64,000 nt of DNA from Fulvimonas soli (GCF_003148905.1 NZ_QGHC01000002.1:248001-312000); one strand, 5' to 3'. Counted from the first letter of the stretch, positions 35,901 to 42,946 are shown. Notes: generated from the letters alone by a model not told the origin. Translations and numbers: made by a program.

Positions 35901-35957
35901 CGATCCGCCGATCAAACTCGCCAGCAACTTCTTCTTGAACCTTATCGATGACCTCAT
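32940..35957 (-). CDS. Oar-like TonB-dependent receptor
   Basis: This 1005-residue outer-membrane receptor has a signal peptide in residues 1-32 (LLASLIGGSVAAIAAAPTVSWA). A carboxypeptidase-regulatory-like beta domain covers about 35-105 (GADGSYSLPGLPPGTYQV), and the plug follows from about 120 (LREVKTPEVGGTISLRQI). The beta-barrel ends in ...KFEVGLRF with terminal Phe. This layout is that of Oar-type receptors. It should bring a large glycan fragment or similar ligand into the periplasm with TonB energy. It lies 52 bp after the LacI gene on the same strand, preceded by GGGAGGCGGGCC, and heads the glucan locus. Confidence 0.94.
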   Translation of the reverse strand: MRSSIRFKKKLLASLIGGSVAAIAAAPTVSWAQTANATLRGKGPANTEITARNVSTGSTRRTKTGADGSYSLPGLPPGTYQVDAGPGTERTVTLTVASTATLDFQAAAATAAPANATTLGSVSVSATTLREVKTPEVGGTISLRQIQTIPQISRNFLEFADTVPGMVFNVDSNGNTSLRGGAMNNSSVNVYIDGVGQKSYVKEGGVSGQIGSQGNPFPQLAIGEYKVITSNYKAEYDQVSSAAVTSSTKSGTNEFHGEAYYRYTNDAFRERTPAEDAADTKTESEEKEYGFALGGPIIKDQAHFFVAYEGKRFDTPVTVVPSPDGAPGVPYLPADVAAQLGPANLPFKEDLTFGKIDWEPTDRDRIEASAQIREEKQRGGIGGQTAASAAYDTKNNDKRYSLRWQHSGEAYYNELLVTYEDAFNAPTALNYGNGYVYTWSRPNDDPTIVSTGAANPLATQNKGQKGPAFQDDLTFNDLEWHGDHVIKVGIKKKNITLKAADAADVNPQFTYNVTPDGVSDTPYKAFFTKPVTGLGLTPTVTTKSHQFGAYIQDDWDVNDKLTLNLGVRWDYERTPSYTDFVTPANVVAALNSPNPDPSAPPGQTYAQALALGGVDINDYISDGHNRHAYKGEWQPRLGFSYDLFGDEAHVIHGGAGRSYDRDLYDYLQLETTKSALPQYTVYFQDPATGLCYKGNTPCYAWDPNYLNGLANLQALLGPSSNAGTEVDLLNNHLKAPYSDQFSLGMSNQIGEWQTDATVTRILSYDGFAFTLGNRYPDGSFWKNNSQPWGNGVPGFGSLIIGNNGISTRTTQVLLSAEKPYTRESGWGATFAYTFTHAKQNRDINEHYSFDEATIGDYPFITSNAAAKHRFVATGNMDGPWGITLSAKLTLATPLPFNGIACYDGAVFPAGNNCIPAAATPSGSKFLIGGDIWGYRDLDFQATKNFDLGHGVTFFGRFDVLNVFNWDNFVDYIPVYADQHASVSYNRTGNITFVPRTFKFEVGLRF

Positions 35958-36009
35958 GGCCCGCCTCCCGAAATGGTCAGTAATCTGCTTGTTGTGCTTG
36001 GTTTGGTAT

Positions 36010-37029
36010 CTAGCGGCCGCCGGATGAAGCGGCGGCGGAACTGGCGCCGCAGGTTTCGCGCACCACGAGCTCGCAGTCGAGCGTCTCCATGGCGGCGGGT
36101 CCGTCCGGCGTTTCCAGCAAAGTGGCGAGGCGCTCCAGCGCGTCGCGGCCCAGCTCGGCGATGCGCACGCGCACCGTGCTCAGCGGCGGCGTGAGGTAGC
36201 GCGCGATCGGGATGTCGTCGAAGCCGGCCAGCGCGATGTCCTCGGGCACGCGCAGTCCCGCTTCCTTGAAGGCGTACAGGCAGCCCACCGCCATCATGTC
36301 GTTGGCGGCGAACACCGCGCGCGGCCGGCGCGGCTGCGCGAGCAGGGCGCGGCCGGCCTGGTAGCCGGACTCCTCGGTGAATTCGCCGGGGACGATGTTC
36401 AGCGCCGTCCGCGGCGCGAACTCGGCCATCGCGGCGCGGTAGCCGAGCTCGCGCTGCTGCGCATCGTAGTTGGCCGCGGGGCCGGCGATGAAGGCCACGT
36501 CCGCGTGGCCCGCCCCGACCAGGTGCCGGGTCATGGCGTGCGCGCCGCCGAAGTTGTCGATGTTGAGCACGCTGTAGCCGGCGTCATGCACCGCGCTGTT
36601 GAGCAGCAGCACCGGCAGTGACGGCGGCAGGTTGGCGTGCAGGAAGGCGGCGTCCACCCACGGCGACAGGATCAGCATGCCGTCGACGCGGCCCTGCATG
36701 GCGCGCATCGCCGCGGCGGCGTCCGCCACGCCGTCGTGCGAGCTGGACACCAGCAGGTGCAGGCCGCGCGCCCGCGCGGCGAGGTCGACGCCGCGGATCA
36801 GCTCGGAGAAGAACTCGCCGTAGAGGTCGGGCAGCAGCGCGCCGATGGTGTGGGTGCGCCGGGTGATCAGGCTGCGCGCGGCCATGTGCGGCACGTAGCG
36901 CAGGCGCTCGGCGACCTCGCGCACGCGCTCGACCGTGTCGGCGGTGACGCCGCCGTGGCCGTTGAGCGCGCGCGACACGGACGCCACCGAGACCCCGGCT
37001 TCGCGCGCCACGTCTTTGATGGTCACCAT
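36010..37029 (-). CDS. LacI family transcriptional regulator
   Basis: This 339-residue regulator has the LacI helix-turn-helix in residues 1-55 (TIKDVAREAGVSVASVSRALNGHGGVTADTVERVREVAERL). A periplasmic-binding-protein-like sugar-sensing domain follows (IGALLPDLYGEFFSELIRGVD, then VFAANDMMAVGCLYAFKEAG). The ATG at 37029 puts the helix-turn-helix at the very start, as usual. An upstream ATG at 37083 would place the candidate operator 37070-37081 inside the coding region. It most likely represses the receptor/halogenase/glucanase/ABC genes that follow on the same strand, until a glucan-derived sugar binds. Confidence 0.93.
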   Translation of the reverse strand: MVTIKDVAREAGVSVASVSRALNGHGGVTADTVERVREVAERLRYVPHMAARSLITRRTHTIGALLPDLYGEFFSELIRGVDLAARARGLHLLVSSSHDGVADAAAAMRAMQGRVDGMLILSPWVDAAFLHANLPPSLPVLLLNSAVHDAGYSVLNIDNFGGAHAMTRHLVGAGHADVAFIAGPAANYDAQQRELGYRAAMAEFAPRTALNIVPGEFTEESGYQAGRALLAQPRRPRAVFAANDMMAVGCLYAFKEAGLRVPEDIALAGFDDIPIARYLTPPLSTVRVRIAELGRDALERLATLLETPDGPAAMETLDCELVVRETCGASSAAASSGGR

Positions 37030-37066
37030 GCCCACGTTTCCGCCGGCCTCCCCGTCGATGGGGCGG

Positions 37067-37083
37067 AACGTAAACGTTTTCAT
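37067..37083. promoter_or_regulatory. candidate LacI-family operator
   Basis: AAACGTTT (37072-37079) is a perfect palindrome with the central CG typical of LacI-family operators, in an AACGTAAACGTTTTC context 38 bp or more before the regulator's start. Autoregulation is plausible. I did not find an equally good copy in the 52-bp gap before the TonB receptor. Confidence 0.5.
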
Positions 37084-37306
37084 GAAGAAAAGTAAAGCTG
37101 CAGTGAAGCAAGCCCGCGGCGGCCTCAAGCCGCCGCCCGGCCGGCCGATGCGGTGGGTGCGGGACCGGCCGATCGGCCAGGCCCGATGGGGAATGGCGGG
37201 GACTTGCCGGATGCCGTTAAATCTGCATTAATCCAGCACGACTCAAGCCGTTGTAGCCTGCAACCGCTGAATTCTTACAAGAAAACATCGTAAGTCACTG
37301 TTTCTC

Positions 37307-37759
37307 ATGATCCCGATGACGCTGCTACTGCTCATGCTCGCCGCCCTGATGGCCCTGGCGGTCAAGCGCGTGCCGGCCGGCCAGGTGTACAGCGTGCAGC
37401 GCCACGGCCGCACCCGCCTGCTGCAGCCGGGCGTGCACCTGGTGGCGCCGGGCCTGGACCGGATCGGCCACCGCATCGACCTGTCCGGCCAGGTGCTGCG
37501 CTTCCGCGAGCCGCTGCCCAGCGAGCGCGACGTCTGCGGCACCGTGTACTGGCAGGTGCTCGAGCCCGAGCGCGCCGACGCGGTGCTGGACGAGGTGGAG
37601 CAGCTGATCCGCCGCGGCGCGCTGGACGCGCTCAAGGCCGAGCCGGACGTGGCGCACAGCGACCGCCGCGACCTCGGCAGCCGGCTCAAGCAGCGCCTCA
37701 ACGGCGCCCTGCGCGAGCGCGGCATGATGGTCACCCGCGTGGAGCTGGAGTTCGCCTGA
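37307..37759 (+). CDS. small SPFH/band-7-like membrane-anchored protein
   Basis: This 150-residue protein has one N-terminal membrane segment (LLLLMLAALMALAVK) followed by VPAGQVYSVQRHGRTRLLQPGVHLVAPGLDRIGHRIDLSGQ, which resembles the opening of slipin/stomatin SPFH domains. The rest is short and helical, ending in LRERGMMVTRVELEF, and the long coiled coil of normal SPFH proteins is missing. It may be a reduced SPFH protein; the function is unknown. The start could also be the ATG at 37316; neither has a clear ribosome site. An intrinsic terminator follows at 37815. Confidence 0.7.
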   Translation: MIPMTLLLLMLAALMALAVKRVPAGQVYSVQRHGRTRLLQPGVHLVAPGLDRIGHRIDLSGQVLRFREPLPSERDVCGTVYWQVLEPERADAVLDEVEQLIRRGALDALKAEPDVAHSDRRDLGSRLKQRLNGALRERGMMVTRVELEFA

Positions 37760-37814
37760 GGGCGGACCGTCGGCAGACCGCCGCCAGAAGCGATCCCGCA
37801 CAAGGAACTGCTCG

Positions 37815-37840
37815 AGACCCGCCGCGGCGGGTCTTTCTTT
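37815..37840 (+). terminator. Rho-independent terminator after the SPFH-like gene
   Basis: A 10-bp palindromic stem AGACCCGCCG/CGGCGGGTCT (37815-37834) is followed by TTCTTT, 55 bp after the stop at 37759. Confidence 0.85.
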
Positions 37841-37903
37841 GCCCGCCCGCTGGCGGGCGCCGGCGGCGGCCCGGATACTGGCGGACCGCCCTTCGATCCA
37901 CGG

Positions 37904-38545
37904 ATGCCCGCCATGCCCACCACCGCCCTGCAGGACCAGCTGGAACGAGGCGTCGCCGCGCTCGGCCTGGCGCTGCCGGCCGGCGCGGTGCAGCGCCTGC
38001 TCGACTACCGCGCGCTGCTGGAGCGCTGGAACGCCGCCTACAACCTCACCGCGGTGCGCGACCCGGCCGAGCAGGTCACCCGCCACCTGCTCGACTCGCT
38101 GGCGATCCTGCCCTACGTGCAGGGCGACACCCTGGCCGACCTCGGCACCGGCCCCGGCCTGCCCGGCATCCCGCTGGCGATCGCCGCGCCGGGGCGGCAG
38201 GTGCTGCTGGTCGACTCCAACGGCAAGAAGGTGCGCTTCCTGCGCGAGGCGATCCGCGCGCTGAAGCTGGAAGGCGTGCAGGCGGTGCAGTCGCGGGTGG
38301 AGGACGTGCCGGGCCAGTTCGACTGCATCACCGCGCGCGCCTTCGCCAGCCTGGCCGACATGCTGGCCTGGGGCGGCCGCCTGCTGGCGCCGCGGGGCGT
38401 GTGGCTGGCGATGAAGGGCCAGGCGCCGGACGAGGAGCTGCCCGGCGTGCCGGCCGGCTTCGCGGTGCGCGCCGTGCACGCGCTCGCCGTGCCGGGGCTG
38501 GCGGCGCGCCGCCACCTGGTGGTGCTGGGCCGAGACACGGCCTGA
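37904..38545 (+). CDS. rsmG: 16S rRNA (guanine-527-N7)-methyltransferase
   Basis: This 213-residue SAM-dependent methyltransferase modifies G527 of 16S rRNA; its loss gives low-level streptomycin resistance. Motifs are clear: LLERWNAAYNLTAVRDP, HLLDSLAILPYV, the SAM site LADLGTGPGLPGIPLAI and VLLVDSNGKKVRFLREAI. The Met at 37913 is an alternative start. It is followed by parA and parB as in many bacteria, but mnmG, its usual upstream neighbour, is not here. A GATACT -10-like element lies at 37871. Confidence 0.96.
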   Translation: MPAMPTTALQDQLERGVAALGLALPAGAVQRLLDYRALLERWNAAYNLTAVRDPAEQVTRHLLDSLAILPYVQGDTLADLGTGPGLPGIPLAIAAPGRQVLLVDSNGKKVRFLREAIRALKLEGVQAVQSRVEDVPGQFDCITARAFASLADMLAWGGRLLAPRGVWLAMKGQAPDEELPGVPAGFAVRAVHALAVPGLAARRHLVVLGRDTA

Positions 38546-38613
38546 GCGGCCACGCGGCGCGGCGGGCTGCTAATCTAGGCCCCCTTTCGCGCGCGCAACC
38601 GTACCGGACACCC

Positions 38614-39465
38614 ATGGCCCGCATCATCGCTGTCGCCAACCAGAAGGGCGGCGTCGGCAAGACCACCACCGCCGTCAACCTCGCCGCCGCGCTGGCCGCG
38701 GCCAAGCGCAAGGTGCTGCTGGTCGACCTCGACCCGCAGGGCAACGCCACCATGGCGTCGGGCGTGGACAAGCACGAGGCCAAGCCCAACGGCTGCGAGG
38801 TGCTGCTGGACGAGGCGCCGATCGAGCGCGCCATCGTCGCCACCGAGGCGCACTACGACCTCCTGCCCGGCAACGGCGACCTCACCGCGGCCGAGCTCAA
38901 GCTGATGGACGCGCTGGCCCGCGAGAGCCGGCTGAAGGAGCAGCTGGCCAAGGTCGCCGGCCGCTACGACACCATCCTGATCGACTGCCCGCCCTCGCTG
39001 CACCTGCTCACGCTCAACGCGCTGACCGCGGCCGACGGCCTGCTGATCCCGGTGCAGTGCGAGTACTTCGCGCTGGAGGGCCTGTCCAGCCTGCTCGACA
39101 CGGTGAAGGCGGTGCGCCAGCGGCTGAACCCCGCGCTGGAGATCGAGGGCCTGCTGCGCACCATGTACGACGTGCGCAACAACCTCGGCAACGAGGTGTC
39201 CGCGCAGCTCACCCAGCATTTCGGCGACAAGGTGCTGCGCTCGATCATCCCGCGCAACGTGCGCCTGGCCGAGGCGCCCAGCCACGGCCAGCCGATCCAC
39301 CTGTACGACCGCAGCTCGCGCGGCGCGATCGCCTACATCGGCCTGGCCGGCGAGATCATCCGCCGCGAGCGCGGCGCGCAGGCGGCGGTGAACGCGCTGC
39401 ACGAGATGCACGAGGACGGCGTCACCGAGACGCTCGACGCCGCCTCGCCCACTGACCAGGAGTAA
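38614..39465 (+). CDS. parA: chromosome-partitioning ATPase ParA (Soj)
   Basis: This 283-residue ATPase has the deviant Walker A KGGVGKTTT (residues 11-19) and begins ARIIAVANQKGG, with the later ILIDCPPSLHLLTLNAL and YDVRNNLGNEV typical of chromosomal ParA/Soj. It binds DNA non-specifically as an ATP dimer and moves ParB-parS complexes during origin segregation. The start at 38614 gives the family length. parB begins 2 bp after its stop, so they are one operon, downstream of rsmG. Confidence 0.96.
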   Translation: MARIIAVANQKGGVGKTTTAVNLAAALAAAKRKVLLVDLDPQGNATMASGVDKHEAKPNGCEVLLDEAPIERAIVATEAHYDLLPGNGDLTAAELKLMDALARESRLKEQLAKVAGRYDTILIDCPPSLHLLTLNALTAADGLLIPVQCEYFALEGLSSLLDTVKAVRQRLNPALEIEGLLRTMYDVRNNLGNEVSAQLTQHFGDKVLRSIIPRNVRLAEAPSHGQPIHLYDRSSRGAIAYIGLAGEIIRRERGAQAAVNALHEMHEDGVTETLDAASPTDQE

Positions 39466-39467
39466 GC

Positions 39468-40340
39468 ATGGCGGCTGCCAAGAAACGGGGACTGGGACGC
39501 GGACTGGACGCCCTGCTCGGCGGCGGCGGCGAGGCCGCCGCGCCGGCGGTGCTGGAGCAGGAGGGCGAGCTGCGCGCGCTGCCGATCCAGCAGATCCAGC
39601 CCGGCAAGTACCAGCCGCGCCGGCACTGGAACGACGAGACGCTGGACGAGCTGGCCGCCTCGATCAAGGTGCAGGGCCTGATCCAGCCGGTGGTGGTGCG
39701 CGCGATCGGCAAGAACAGCTACGAGCTGATCGCCGGCGAGCGCCGCTGGCGCGCCGCGCAGCGCGCGCAGCTGGCCGAGATCCCCGCGCTGGTCAAGGAC
39801 GTGCCGGAGGTGGCCGTGCCGGCGATGGCGCTGATCGAGAACATCCAGCGCCAGGACCTCACTCCGCTGGAGGAGGCCGACGCGCTCAAGCGGCTGATCG
39901 ACGAATTCGAGCTGACCCACCAGCAGGCCGCCGAGGCGGTGGGCCGCTCGCGCGCGGCGGTGTCCAACCTGCTGCGCCTGACCGAGCTGCCCGAGCCGAT
40001 CAAGAAGCTGCTCGACGAGGGCAAGCTGGAGATGGGCCACGCGCGCTGCCTGGGGACGCTGGAGGAGGCCATCGCGGTGCCGCTGGCGCGCCAGGCCTCG
40101 ATGCTGGGCTGGTCGGTGCGCGAGCTGGAGGAAGCCGCCCGCCGCGCGCAGACCGCGCCCAAGGGCAAGGCCAAGCACGCGCCCGCGCGCGACCCCAACA
40201 TCGACGCGCTGGAGCGCGAGCTGGCCGAGCGCTTCGCCACCCGCGTGGAGGTGGCGCACGGCCGCGGCGGCAAGGGCAAGCTGGTGATCCACTACCACAG
40301 CAACGACGAGCTGGAAGGCATCCTCGGCAAGCTGCGCTGA
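39468..40340 (+). CDS. parB: chromosome-partitioning protein ParB (Spo0J)
   Basis: This 290-residue CTPase and parS-binding protein has the N-terminal GRGLDALLGG and the CTP-binding domain with IQPGKYQPRRHW and ELIAGERRWRAAQRA. The LTPLEEADALKRLIDEFELTHQQAAEAVGRSRAAVSNLLRL helix-turn-helix follows, and the C-terminal dimerisation segment is ELAERFATRVEVAHGRGGKGKLVIHYHSNDELEGIL. It is coupled to parA (2 bp). A good terminator follows. I saw no consensus parS palindrome in the window. Confidence 0.96.
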   Translation: MAAAKKRGLGRGLDALLGGGGEAAAPAVLEQEGELRALPIQQIQPGKYQPRRHWNDETLDELAASIKVQGLIQPVVVRAIGKNSYELIAGERRWRAAQRAQLAEIPALVKDVPEVAVPAMALIENIQRQDLTPLEEADALKRLIDEFELTHQQAAEAVGRSRAAVSNLLRLTELPEPIKKLLDEGKLEMGHARCLGTLEEAIAVPLARQASMLGWSVRELEEAARRAQTAPKGKAKHAPARDPNIDALERELAERFATRVEVAHGRGGKGKLVIHYHSNDELEGILGKLR

Positions 40341-40348
40341 CGCCCGGT

Positions 40349-40379
40349 AGCCGCCACCTCTCACGGCGGCTTTGCTTTT
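40349..40379 (+). terminator. Rho-independent terminator after parB
   Basis: AGCCGCC (40349-40355) pairs with GGCGGCT (40365-40371) across a 9-nt loop, and TTTGCTTTT follows, 8 bp past the parB stop. Confidence 0.85.
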
Positions 40380-40381
40380 CC

Positions 40382-40457
40382 CTTCTCCCTCCGGGAGAAG
40401 GTGTCCGCAGGCCGGACGAGGGTACGGGCGGAGCGCGGCGCTCCCGCCCGTACCCTC
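40382..40457. repeat. compound hairpin repeat after parB
   Basis: A CTTCTCCC/GGGAGAAG hairpin (40382-40400) is followed by a long inverted repeat, 40418-40457, in which GAGGGTACGGGCGG pairs with its complement around GCGCGGCGC with one bulged base. This type of CTTCTCCC...GAGGGT element is widely scattered in Xanthomonadales and pseudomonad genomes. Confidence 0.75.
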
Positions 40458-40562
40458 ATCCCCAGTCCCTCTCCCGAGGGGCGAGGGGAGTAGTCCGCGC
40501 GCATGGATTAAACTGCGCCCCTGCCGTCGCATTGCGGCACCCGTTCCCGCAAAGGCTCCGCC

Positions 40563-41279
40563 ATGCCCCAGCTCTCCGTCGTCGTGCCGGTGTTCAACGA
40601 GCGCGACAACATCCCGCCGCTGCTCGCCGAGATCGCCGCCGCGCTGCGCGGCCGGCTCGACTTCGAGATCGTCTACGTGGACGACGACTCCACCGACGAC
40701 AGCCGCGTCGTGCTCGCCGCGCAGAAGGCCAGCTATCCGGAGCTGCGCGTGCTGCACCACGTCAGCCGCAGCGGGCAGAGCACCGCGGTGTGGAACGGCG
40801 TGCACGCCGCGCGCTCGCCGTGGATCGCCACCCTGGACGGCGACGGCCAGAACGATCCGGCCGACATCCCCAAGCTGCTCGCCGCGCGCGAGGCCGCGCC
40901 GCCGGAGGTGAAGCTGTTCGCCGGCTGGCGCACCACCCGGCGCGACAGCTTCAACAAGCGCATCTCCTCGAAGATCGCCAACGCGGTGCGCTCGCGCATG
41001 CTCCGGGACGCCACCCCCGACACCGGCTGCGGGCTGAAGCTGTTCGAGCGCGAGACCTTCCTGCGCCTGCCGTACTTCGACCACATGCACCGCTACCTGC
41101 CGGCGCTGGTCAAGCGCGCCGGCTTCCAGAGCCGGAGCGTGCCGGTAGGCCACCGCCCGCGCACCGCCGGCACCTCCAAGTACGGCATGCTCGACCGCCT
41201 GTGGGTGGGCCTGGCCGACCTGCGCGGCGTGGCCTGGCTGATGCGCCGGGCCAAGGTCACCCGGGTCGAGGAGCTCTGA
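40563..41279 (+). CDS. family 2 glycosyltransferase, polyprenyl-phosphate sugar synthase-like
   Basis: This 238-residue GT-A fold enzyme is of the DPM1 type. It starts PQLSVVVPVFNERDNIPPLLAEI and has the metal/nucleotide motifs IVYVDDDSTDDS and ATLDGDGQNDPADIPKLL, then TGCGLKLFERETFLRLPYFDHMHRYLPAL. There is no C-terminal membrane segment, so it is a peripheral enzyme. It probably transfers a hexose from a nucleotide sugar to undecaprenyl phosphate for envelope glycan or lipid A modification. A matching ArnT-like or GT-C acceptor gene is not adjacent. Confidence 0.9.
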   Translation: MPQLSVVVPVFNERDNIPPLLAEIAAALRGRLDFEIVYVDDDSTDDSRVVLAAQKASYPELRVLHHVSRSGQSTAVWNGVHAARSPWIATLDGDGQNDPADIPKLLAAREAAPPEVKLFAGWRTTRRDSFNKRISSKIANAVRSRMLRDATPDTGCGLKLFERETFLRLPYFDHMHRYLPALVKRAGFQSRSVPVGHRPRTAGTSKYGMLDRLWVGLADLRGVAWLMRRAKVTRVEEL

Positions 41280-41370
41280 TCGCAGGCGACGGCCCATCCA
41301 CGCCGCCGTCACGCCGCGCGCCGCGGCGGCGGCGTATGCTGGACCGTCCCTTCCGCTCGTGGAGCCGCCC

Positions 41371-41739
41371 ATGGGCTTCGCCGTCAAGCGTGTCTACGAG
41401 CCCGCCGCGCCGGAGGACGGCTACCGCGTGCTGGTGGACCGGCTGTGGCCGCGCGGCCTGAAGAAGGAGCACGTGGCGATCGACCTGTGGGCGAAGGAGC
41501 TGGCGCCGTCCACCGTGCTGCGCCGGTGGTTCGGCCACGACCCGGCGCGCTGGGACGGCTTCCGCCACCGCTACGCCGGCGAGCTGGACGGCGCGGCCGA
41601 GCACTGGCGCCCGCTGCTGGCCAAGGCCGCGCACCACCGCGTCACCCTGCTGTACGGCGCGCGCGACGAGGAGCACAACAACGCCGTCGCGCTGAAGGCC
41701 TACCTGGAGAACTACCTCGCTGCGCACGGGCCGCAGTAG
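41371..41739 (+). CDS. DUF488 domain-containing protein
   Basis: This 122-residue cytosolic protein of the DUF488 (YeaO-like) family starts GFAVKRVYEPAAPEDGYRVLVDRLWPRGLKKE, the family hallmark, and continues ELAPSTVLRRWFGHDPARWDGFRHRYAGEL and VTLLYGARDEEHNNA. Its function is unknown. An in-frame ATG at 41359 is the alternative start, but the conserved part begins after 41371. It is probably a single-gene unit, with a TATGCT -10-like hexamer at 41334. Confidence 0.9.
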   Translation: MGFAVKRVYEPAAPEDGYRVLVDRLWPRGLKKEHVAIDLWAKELAPSTVLRRWFGHDPARWDGFRHRYAGELDGAAEHWRPLLAKAAHHRVTLLYGARDEEHNNAVALKAYLENYLAAHGPQ

Positions 41740-41766
41740 GCCGCCCGGTTTCCCTCTCGTCCCGGC

Positions 41767-41877
41767 GTCATTCCGGCGAAGGCCGGAATCCAGTCGGATA
41801 CTTTGTGCGAAGCACACAATCTATTTCGTGTGCTTCGCACAGCATATTTCACTGGTTCCGGCCTTCGCCGGAATGAC
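41767..41877. repeat. nested double inverted repeat (palindromic mobile-element-like unit)
   Basis: The outer arms 41767-41794 and 41851-41877 are reverse complements except for one missing base. Each contains the small hairpin TTCCGGC-GAAG-GCCGGAA. Inside, TGTGCGAAGCACAC (41804-41817) and GTGTGCTTCGCACA (41828-41841) are perfect 14-bp reverse complements, each again self-pairing. GC falls in the middle compared with the neighbours. A relative of the outer arms lies at 59372-59459. The 325-bp gap 41740-42064 holds this unit and the promoter of the next gene. Confidence 0.9.
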
Positions 41878-42052
41878 GGTGAGGGATTCCGCGCCGCTGG
41901 TCACTTGCCGCACCCGTCCCTTCGGAGCCGCCTGCCACGCGAGTGTTCCGCATGCCTTGCGTGTCCGGCGCGTCCGGCCTTCGGCCGTTGAAAGGCGCTC
42001 CGCTCGAATGGCGTACCGGCACCGACCGGCGCAGGCCCGCAACCGGACGCAC

Positions 42053-42064
42053 TAGAATGCGCGC
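42053..42064 (+). promoter_or_regulatory. -10 element directly before the gamma carbonic anhydrase start
   Basis: TAGAAT (42053-42058) lies 6 nt before the ATG at 42065, with no Shine-Dalgarno sequence. Transcription would start at or next to the initiation codon, so a leaderless mRNA is likely. Confidence 0.45.
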
Positions 42065-42598
42065 ATGACCCATCCCCTGCGCAGCTACCAGGGCGCCACG
42101 CCCCGCCTCGGCCAACGTGTCTACGTCGATCCCGCCGCCAGCGTGATCGGCGACGTGGCGCTGGGCGACGACGTCTCGGTCTGGCCGGGCGCGGTGCTGC
42201 GCGGCGACGTCAACTTCATCCGCGTCGGCGCGCGCAGCAACATCCAGGACGGCGCCGTGCTGCACGTCGCCCACGCCGGCCCCTACGGCCCCGGCTTTCC
42301 CTGCCTGATCGGCGAGGGCGTCACCGTCGGCCATGCCGCGGTCGTGCACGCCTGCAGCGTCGGCGACTACTGCCTGATCGGCATGCACGCCACCGTGCTC
42401 GACGGCGCCATCATCGGCGAGTTCGCGCTGATCGGCGCCGGCGCGGTGATCCCGCCGGGCAAGACGGTCGGCGCGCGCGAGCTGTGGGTGGGCAACCCGG
42501 CCCGCCGCGTGCGCGAGCTCACCGACGCGCAGGTCGAGCAGCTGCGCTACTCGGCCGACCACTACGTGCGCCTGAAGGACCGCTACCTCGCCGGATGA
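42065..42598 (+). CDS. gamma carbonic anhydrase family protein (YrdA-like)
   Basis: This 177-residue left-handed beta-helix protein has repeated hexapeptides (VIGDVALGDDVSVWPGAVLRGD, IGEGVTVGHAAVVH). The metal-binding histidines are His67 or His70, His90 and His95. The RxDxNxI-type segment RGDVNFIRVGARSNIQDG is intact. Members may hydrate CO2 or use acyl-CoA ligands; many have no measured activity. The phosphatase-like gene follows with a 4-bp ATGA overlap. Confidence 0.92.
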   Translation: MTHPLRSYQGATPRLGQRVYVDPAASVIGDVALGDDVSVWPGAVLRGDVNFIRVGARSNIQDGAVLHVAHAGPYGPGFPCLIGEGVTVGHAAVVHACSVGDYCLIGMHATVLDGAIIGEFALIGAGAVIPPGKTVGARELWVGNPARRVRELTDAQVEQLRYSADHYVRLKDRYLAG

Positions 42599-42927
42599 GC
42601 GCCCCGCGCCGCGTGCTGTTCCTGTGCAGCCGCCACCGGCGGCGCAGCCCCACCGCCGCCGCGGTGTTCGGCGACTGGCCGGGGCTGGAAGTGGATTCGG
42701 CCGGCCTGGCCGGCGACGCCGACGCGCCGCTGGACGCCGAGCAGCTGGCCTGGGCCGACCTGATCGTGGTGATGGAGGCCGCGCACAGGCGCCGCCTGCT
42801 CGCCCGCCACCGCGAACGCCTGAAAGGCAGGCGCGTGGTCGTGCTGGGAATCCCCGACGACTACGACTTCATGCAGCCCGAACTGGTCGCGCGCCTGCTG
42901 AAGGCCGCCGGGCCGCTGCTGCGCTGA
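42595..42927 (+). CDS. predicted low-molecular-weight protein tyrosine phosphatase
   Basis: This 110-residue protein begins RRVLFLCSRHRRRSPTAAAVF. The CX5R phosphate loop (Cys11 to Arg17, followed by Ser) of low-molecular-weight phosphatases is intact. GIPDDYDFMQPEL near residue 90 supplies the general-acid aspartate region. It is shorter than classic LMW-PTPs (about 150) and fits the COG4551 group. It overlaps the carbonic anhydrase gene by 4 bp. Its targets are unknown. Confidence 0.85.
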   Translation: MSAPRRVLFLCSRHRRRSPTAAAVFGDWPGLEVDSAGLAGDADAPLDAEQLAWADLIVVMEAAHRRRLLARHRERLKGRRVVVLGIPDDYDFMQPELVARLLKAAGPLLR

Positions 42928-42946
42928 GCCGGCGCCGGCCGCGCGC

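Noticed and set aside
33021-35951. Long plus-strand frame opposite the first TonB receptor
   Set aside because: The Val/Gly/Arg-rich translation has no recognisable domain; the minus strand carries the receptor with signal, plug and barrel.
37904-40340. parS site near parAB
   Set aside because: The CACGTG hexamers seen are inside genes and lack the extended palindrome; none matches the parS consensus.
41760-41880. CRISPR-like appearance of repeated hairpins
   Set aside because: There are only inverted arms in one pair, no regular direct repeats with spacers and no cas genes.
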